NCBI GenBank assembly: GCA_017437925.1
Contig: JAFRWQ010000015.1
Coordinates: forward strand, 1-8,212
Length of the DNA stretch: 8,212 nucleotides
Source of the DNA: Bacillota bacterium
GTDB taxonomy: Bacteria > Bacillota_A > Clostridia > Peptostreptococcales > Anaerovoracaceae
Reading direction: 5' to 3'
Below the pieces are notes generated by a model. It saw only the letters and a list, made by a program, of their open reading frames with translations, had not been told where the DNA came from and did not search any database. Made by a program: the position numbers and the translations under genes. Of the stretch, positions 5,530-8,212 are shown one piece after another (within the stretch, counting starts at the first letter, position 1; the number at the start of each line of letters is the position of its first letter).

Positions 5530-6933
5530 TCAGCGCTCCCCGTCTTCGGGCGGTTTGCCGTAGCGGGCCTGATCGTAATTGCGGCTCCACATCTGGCGCC
5601 TGCGCTCCTCTTCCTCCTGGCGGGCCTTGATCCTGGCGGCCTTGGCGGCCTTCTTCTTCGCTATCTGCCTTCTCTTGACTATGACGTAGGTGGCGAGGAG
5701 AGCGAAGAGCAGGACGAAGAACAGGGTCACGCCCATCCATATCTTCTTTGCCGTGGCGTCCTCTATGCCGAATACCGAGAGTATGCCGCCCTTGGCTATG
5801 TCTTCGGTAGCCAGAACGTCGGTCTCTCCGACTTTAAGGCCGCTCTCGTAGACCTCGAGGGTACCCAGGACCATGCCGGCTTCAACGGGGGCCTTGATGC
5901 TCTCCTGGAGCACCAGCCTGGTGGTTATGATGGAATCGGCGGCTTCGGAGGGTATGGTGTAGAAGATGTCGTCAGCCACCTTGACTCCCACCTTGTTGAA
6001 GGCACCCCTCTTGACGTTGACCGTTTCCTCGAGTACCGCGCCTTTGTGGGTGCACTGGACGGTGCGGAAGTTGGCGAAGGCCCAGTCCAAAAGCTTGATG
6101 CTGTCGGCGAAGCGGCCCATGCTTGAGGATTTGAGGACTATGCACATGACCTTGGTGCCGTCGTTTTCGGCAGCCGAGATCAGGCAGCCTCCGGCGGCCT
6201 TGGTGTAGCCGGTCTTGATGCCGAAGACTCCGGGATACTTGCAGTATCTGAGCACGTTGTCGACGTAGATGCGGTTGGTGTCGTTCTCGTCCTTTATCAG
6301 CAGGTTGGTGCTGTCCACCACCCTCTGGTCTGTCTTGTTGGTGGCGGGGACGGTGTAGTCGCCCTGCCTTACGATCTGACGGAAGGTCTCGTTCTCCATG
6401 CAGTACATGGCGATCTTGGCCAGGTCGGAGGCGCAGGAGTAATGGTCGTCCTCGTGGAGGCCGTGGGGATTGGTGAAGTGGGTCTTGGTCACTCCTATCT
6501 CGGCCAGCTTGGCGTTCATCATGTTGACGAACTCGTAGGTGCTGCCGGCGACGGCCTTTGCGATGAGGACGGCGCAGTCGTTGCAGGAGCCCACCATCAT
6601 GGCGTTGAGGGCGTCCCAGGCGTTGATCTCCTCCCCGTCTTTAAGCTTGAGGGAGGTCCCCAGAGTCGCCGCGACCTCCTGGTCGGCGGTCAGAGTTGCT
6701 TTGAAATCCAGCTTTTCTATGGCCAGTATGCCGGTTATCATCTTGGTGGTGCTGGCGGGATAGCGGGTCTCGTTCTCGTTGAGCTTGTAGAGCACGTCGC
6801 CGGTGGTGAGGTCTATCACCATGGCTGATTCCGCTTCAAGCTTGGGGACGTCCGTCGCCGCGAAGGCGCTGCCCGCGGGCAGGACGGCTGTCAGCACCAG
6901 TATGCTGAGGAATACCGATAAAAATCTCTTCAC
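5530..6933 (-). CDS. Membrane-anchored D-alanyl-D-alanine carboxypeptidase (peptidase S11, DacF/PBP5 type)
   Basis: A 467-residue low-molecular-weight penicillin-binding protein. It removes the terminal D-alanine from peptidoglycan pentapeptides outside the cell and so limits cross-linking. A signal peptide (1-26, ending at AFA) leads into the S11 domain. This carries all three active-site motifs: STTK (61-64, with nucleophile S61), SCN (116-118) and KTG (240-242). A beta-rich PBP5 C-terminal domain spans about 290-390. A transmembrane helix (about 398-419) follows, then a Lys/Arg- then Glu/Arg-rich tail of roughly 48 residues predicted to be cytoplasmic. Classical PBP5 instead ends in an amphipathic membrane helix. 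The GTG start at 6933 is fixed by AAAGGAGG (6948-6941), placed directly after the coaB stop with a 7-base spacer, so expression is probably coupled to coaB. Whether it acts in vegetative growth or sporulation cannot be told. Confidence 0.97.
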   Translation of the reverse strand: MKRFLSVFLSILVLTAVLPAGSAFAATDVPKLEAESAMVIDLTTGDVLYKLNENETRYPASTTKMITGILAIEKLDFKATLTADQEVAATLGTSLKLKDGEEINAWDALNAMMVGSCNDCAVLIAKAVAGSTYEFVNMMNAKLAEIGVTKTHFTNPHGLHEDDHYSCASDLAKIAMYCMENETFRQIVRQGDYTVPATNKTDQRVVDSTNLLIKDENDTNRIYVDNVLRYCKYPGVFGIKTGYTKAAGGCLISAAENDGTKVMCIVLKSSSMGRFADSIKLLDWAFANFRTVQCTHKGAVLEETVNVKRGAFNKVGVKVADDIFYTIPSEAADSIITTRLVLQESIKAPVEAGMVLGTLEVYESGLKVGETDVLATEDIAKGGILSVFGIEDATAKKIWMGVTLFFVLLFALLATYVIVKRRQIAKKKAAKAARIKARQEEEERRRQMWSRNYDQARYGKPPEDGER

Positions 6934-6948
6934 AGGCAGTCCTCCTTT

Positions 6949-7740
6949 CTAAAACCAGTTGTCGGAGGCGTAGTCCAGCAGGGCCGGACCCTCCTCCCCG
7001 TTGAGCACCTGTCCGGTGAAGCCGTCCCTGTTGACCAGGTAGCGCACCGGCTCTCCGGCCCTGAGCTGGGCCAGATCGTTGGCCATTATGTAATCCATGT
7101 CGTTCTTTACGCAGAGCTTGTGGGCGACGTCGATCAGGTGCTCCCTGGGCACGTTCTCAAGGAGCTTGCAGCCTATGAGCAGGGCATTCGGGAACCACTT
7201 CCTCAGGCTCGCTATGATCTTGACGGTCAGGGTCAGCTTTACGGTCAGATGGGGCTCGTAGCTGCTGATCTTGCTGTCGTCGTTTACCTTGCACTGGGGA
7301 TCGGTCATGGTGCTTAATATCAGTTCGTAAAGCTCTTCCTTGTCGAGGGCTTCGGCGTCCATGATCTCCTCTGCCAGCTCCGCCGCCATGTCTTCCATGC
7401 GGAAGCTGAACTGGGGCTTGTAGTCGCCCACGGCCGCGGCGTGGATTATGACGTCGTAGGGCGCCGAGTGGAGAGCTTCGCTTTCCAGGGCTTCGTACAT
7501 GTCCTGAGTGGTCTCTATGGGGATGACCTTGAGGCCCGGGACCCATTCCTTAAAGCCGTAGTCGGCAAAGAGGGCCGATTTGAGCACGCTGTTGGTCAGC
7601 ACCAGGGTCACCTCGTCGCCTTTCTTCAGGGCGCGGTCCGCCAGGCTGAGGCTCAGGCTGCCCGTGGACATGTTGGTGATCTTCATTACTTCGTCTATAT
7701 ATTCGTTGGTGGGTCCTCCTGTTATGAGCACTCTTTTCAT
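6949..7740 (-). CDS. coaB: Stand-alone phosphopantothenate-cysteine ligase (CoaB, streptococcal type)
   Basis: A 263-residue cytosolic enzyme. It joins 4'-phosphopantothenate to cysteine using a nucleoside triphosphate, the second-last stage before phosphopantetheine in coenzyme A synthesis. Marks of the family are the nucleotide-fold start VLITGGPTNEYID (4-16), NMSTG (23-27), HAAAVGDY (100-107), KISSYEP with the following L.L..VKII (157-176), IGCKLL (189-194) and VKND...ANDL (211-223). The last part closely resembles my memory of Streptococcus CoaB (KNQADLIIANDL). It lacks the CoaC flavoprotein half found in most bacterial Dfp fusions, and no coaC is in this window. Where NxSTGxLG is usual it has NMSTGSLS, and an acidic helical insertion fills about 113-150. 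The ATG at 7740 follows AAGGGGGT with a 5-base spacer. It heads a probable operon with the carboxypeptidase and uvrC. Confidence 0.9.
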   Translation of the reverse strand: MKRVLITGGPTNEYIDEVMKITNMSTGSLSLSLADRALKKGDEVTLVLTNSVLKSALFADYGFKEWVPGLKVIPIETTQDMYEALESEALHSAPYDVIIHAAAVGDYKPQFSFRMEDMAAELAEEIMDAEALDKEELYELILSTMTDPQCKVNDDSKISSYEPHLTVKLTLTVKIIASLRKWFPNALLIGCKLLENVPREHLIDVAHKLCVKNDMDYIMANDLAQLRAGEPVRYLVNRDGFTGQVLNGEEGPALLDYASDNWF

Positions 7741-7775
7741 AGATTACCCCCTTATTGAAATCGCCGCGAAAAAAC

Positions 7776-7796
7776 ATTATACTTAATCGTAGTATA
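7776..7796 (-). promoter_or_regulatory. Probable promoter of the coaB-carboxypeptidase-uvrC operon
   Basis: Two good -10 hexamers lie on the minus strand in the only AT-rich stretch before coaB: a perfect TATAAT at 7781-7776 and an extended TGG-TATACT at 7796-7791. Neither has a clear TTGACA at 16-18 bases upstream. The extended -10 or paired start sites may compensate. The TATAAT would start transcription about 30 bases before the coaB ATG, which fits a short leader. Confidence 0.6.
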
Positions 7797-7855
7797 CCAC
7801 ATCGCCGGGTATTCAAAAAGCATATTTGCATATATGTGAATCTTTGACTATTCAT

Positions 7856-8001
7856 CGCTTGCGGCGGCACGCTCGCGAACGTGCGGGCTCCGCTGCGTGA
7901 GGGGACCATCGTACCACGGGCACAAGACTTACCGCGACTCTGCCCGCATGCGGGCAATCGTCGGGTCAAGTCTTCGCGGGTCGCGGCACTCAGCGACTGA
8001 G
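7856..8001. other. Hairpin-rich GC block upstream of rdgB (possible structured RNA or repeat element)
   Basis: Three separate stem-loops can be drawn. The first (7856-7897) has stems CGC/GCG, GCGG/CCGC and GCACG/CGTGC. The second (7924-7974) pairs AAGACTTACC with GGTCAAGTCTT (one bulged C), CGAC with GTCG, and TGCCCG with CGGGCA around a CATG loop, about 20 pairs in 51 bases. The third (7989-8001) pairs CTCAG with CTGAG around CGA. A competing pairing joins CCGCGAC (7932-7938) to GTCGCGG (7980-7986). No U-run follows on either strand, so these are not terminators. I recognise no named RNA family. It could be part of the rdgB leader, a small RNA, or a dispersed palindromic repeat. Confidence 0.5.
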
Positions 8002-8055
8002 GCGGACACGCACGACCTGATGCACGGTCTGAAGCAAGAACAAAGGGAGAACCGC

Positions 8056-8212
8056 ATGCAGATCATAGCGGCGACGCAGAATCCGCACACGATAAAGGAG
8101 ATCGACGCCATCACGGCCCGCTTCGGCATGAAGCTTTGCTCCATGAGAGAAGCCGGCCTGGACGGGCTCGATATAGAAGAGAACGGAAAGACCTTTGAGG
8201 AGAACTCCCTCA
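8056..8212 (+). CDS. rdgB: XTP/dITP pyrophosphatase, RdgB/HAM1 family (N-terminal part, runs off right edge)
   Basis: This enzyme hydrolyses non-standard purine triphosphates (ITP, dITP, XTP) to monophosphates and keeps them out of DNA and RNA. The first 52 codons are present, about a quarter of the usual 190-200 residues. The opening strand and loop MQIIAATQNPHTIKEI (1-16) matches the family's substrate-binding ATxNxxKxxE motif, with histidine-threonine-isoleucine before the lysine. ENGKTFEENSL (42-52) matches the conserved TFEENA signature that precedes the catalytic lysine. The ATG at 8056 has AAAGGGAG (8042-8049) with a 6-base spacer. Upstream in-frame ATGs at 7948 and 8020 lack ribosome sites. 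It diverges from coaB and has a long, structured upstream region. Confidence 0.94.
   Translation, partial: MQIIAATQNPHTIKEIDAITARFGMKLCSMREAGLDGLDIEENGKTFEENSL

Larger units (their letters stand above)
7741..8055. other. 315-base intergenic region between divergent coaB and rdgB
   Basis: No gene is supported here. From left to right it holds the coaB ribosome site and promoter (to about 7,800). Next is an AT-rich piece with the 8-base palindrome CATATATG (7829-7836). Then comes a GC-rich block rich in inverted repeats (7856-8001). The rdgB ribosome site (AAAGGGAG, 8042-8049) is at the right end. The frame of rdgB stays open upstream to a TGA at 7837. No start in that extension has a ribosome site, so it is read as untranslated. 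No convincing rdgB promoter was found; TTGCAT (7827) with TATTCA (7849) is the best weak pair. Confidence 0.7.

Noticed and set aside
7844..7849. TTGACT as the -35 of an rdgB promoter
   Set aside because: The sequence 16-18 bases downstream is GC-rich (around GCGGCGGCAC) and has no -10-like hexamer.
7924..7974. A tRNA or tRNA-like gene, suggested by a 7-pair terminal stem
   Set aside because: It is only 51 bases long, lacks D-, anticodon- and T-arm signatures, and folds as one continuous hairpin rather than a cloverleaf.
7840..8055. In-frame open extension upstream of rdgB as a coding region or separate small gene
   Set aside because: No start codon in it has a ribosome site, and the family's N-terminus begins exactly at 8056. 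The stretch is dominated by inverted repeats, and GC-rich DNA has few stops by chance.
7929..8144. A 71-codon minus-strand frame opposite the rdgB start
   Set aside because: It overlaps the conserved rdgB N-terminus on the other strand, has no ribosome site, and its product matches nothing recognisable.

Overview
The window joins two kinds of DNA. Bases 1 to about 2,200 are the first three genes of a conjugation module of the Tn1549/CTn type, found in integrative and conjugative elements (ICEs) of Clostridia. The remainder, from about 2,290, is GC-richer chromosomal DNA with housekeeping genes. The host is most likely a gut- or rumen-type member of the Eubacteriales (Clostridia). The reasons are the ICE family, strong AGGAGG-type ribosome sites with occasional GTG and TTG starts, a stand-alone streptococcal-type CoaB and an FchA-type cyclohydrolase. 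The genus cannot be told from the sequence.

The ICE part is read leftward, on the minus strand. A winged-helix replication-initiator-like protein with a DUF6017-type C-terminal domain (2051-1092) comes first. It is followed by a PcfB/DUF3801 protein (1070-606) and then a VirD4/TraG-type coupling ATPase, which overlaps pcfB by 4 bases and runs off the left edge (609-1). The leader of the first gene holds a strong intrinsic terminator (2121-2087). A 24-codon reading frame crosses that terminator and stops inside the gene's Shine-Dalgarno sequence, a layout that suggests attenuation. In related elements this gene lies at one end, so the ICE/chromosome junction probably falls between about 2,169 and 2,290.

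The chromosomal part is also mostly minus strand. coaB (7740-6949), a D,D-carboxypeptidase (6933-5530) and uvrC (5505-3643) are spaced by 15 and 24 bases and look like one operon, with a promoter near 7,776-7,796. A flavin reductase-like gene (3537-2977) and a cyclodeaminase/cyclohydrolase gene, fchA (2914-2291), follow as a probable second unit. These genes serve coenzyme A synthesis, peptidoglycan trimming, nucleotide excision repair, flavin chemistry and one-carbon folate metabolism. They share no single pathway.

At the right edge the 5' part of rdgB (XTP/dITP pyrophosphatase) is read rightward from 8056. The 315-base gap between coaB and rdgB holds the coaB promoter and an unusually structured GC-rich stretch (7856-8001). 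That stretch contains a hairpin of about 20 base pairs and a competing, crossing 7-base pairing. I recognise no named RNA family there. No tRNA, rRNA, CRISPR array or insertion sequence was seen.
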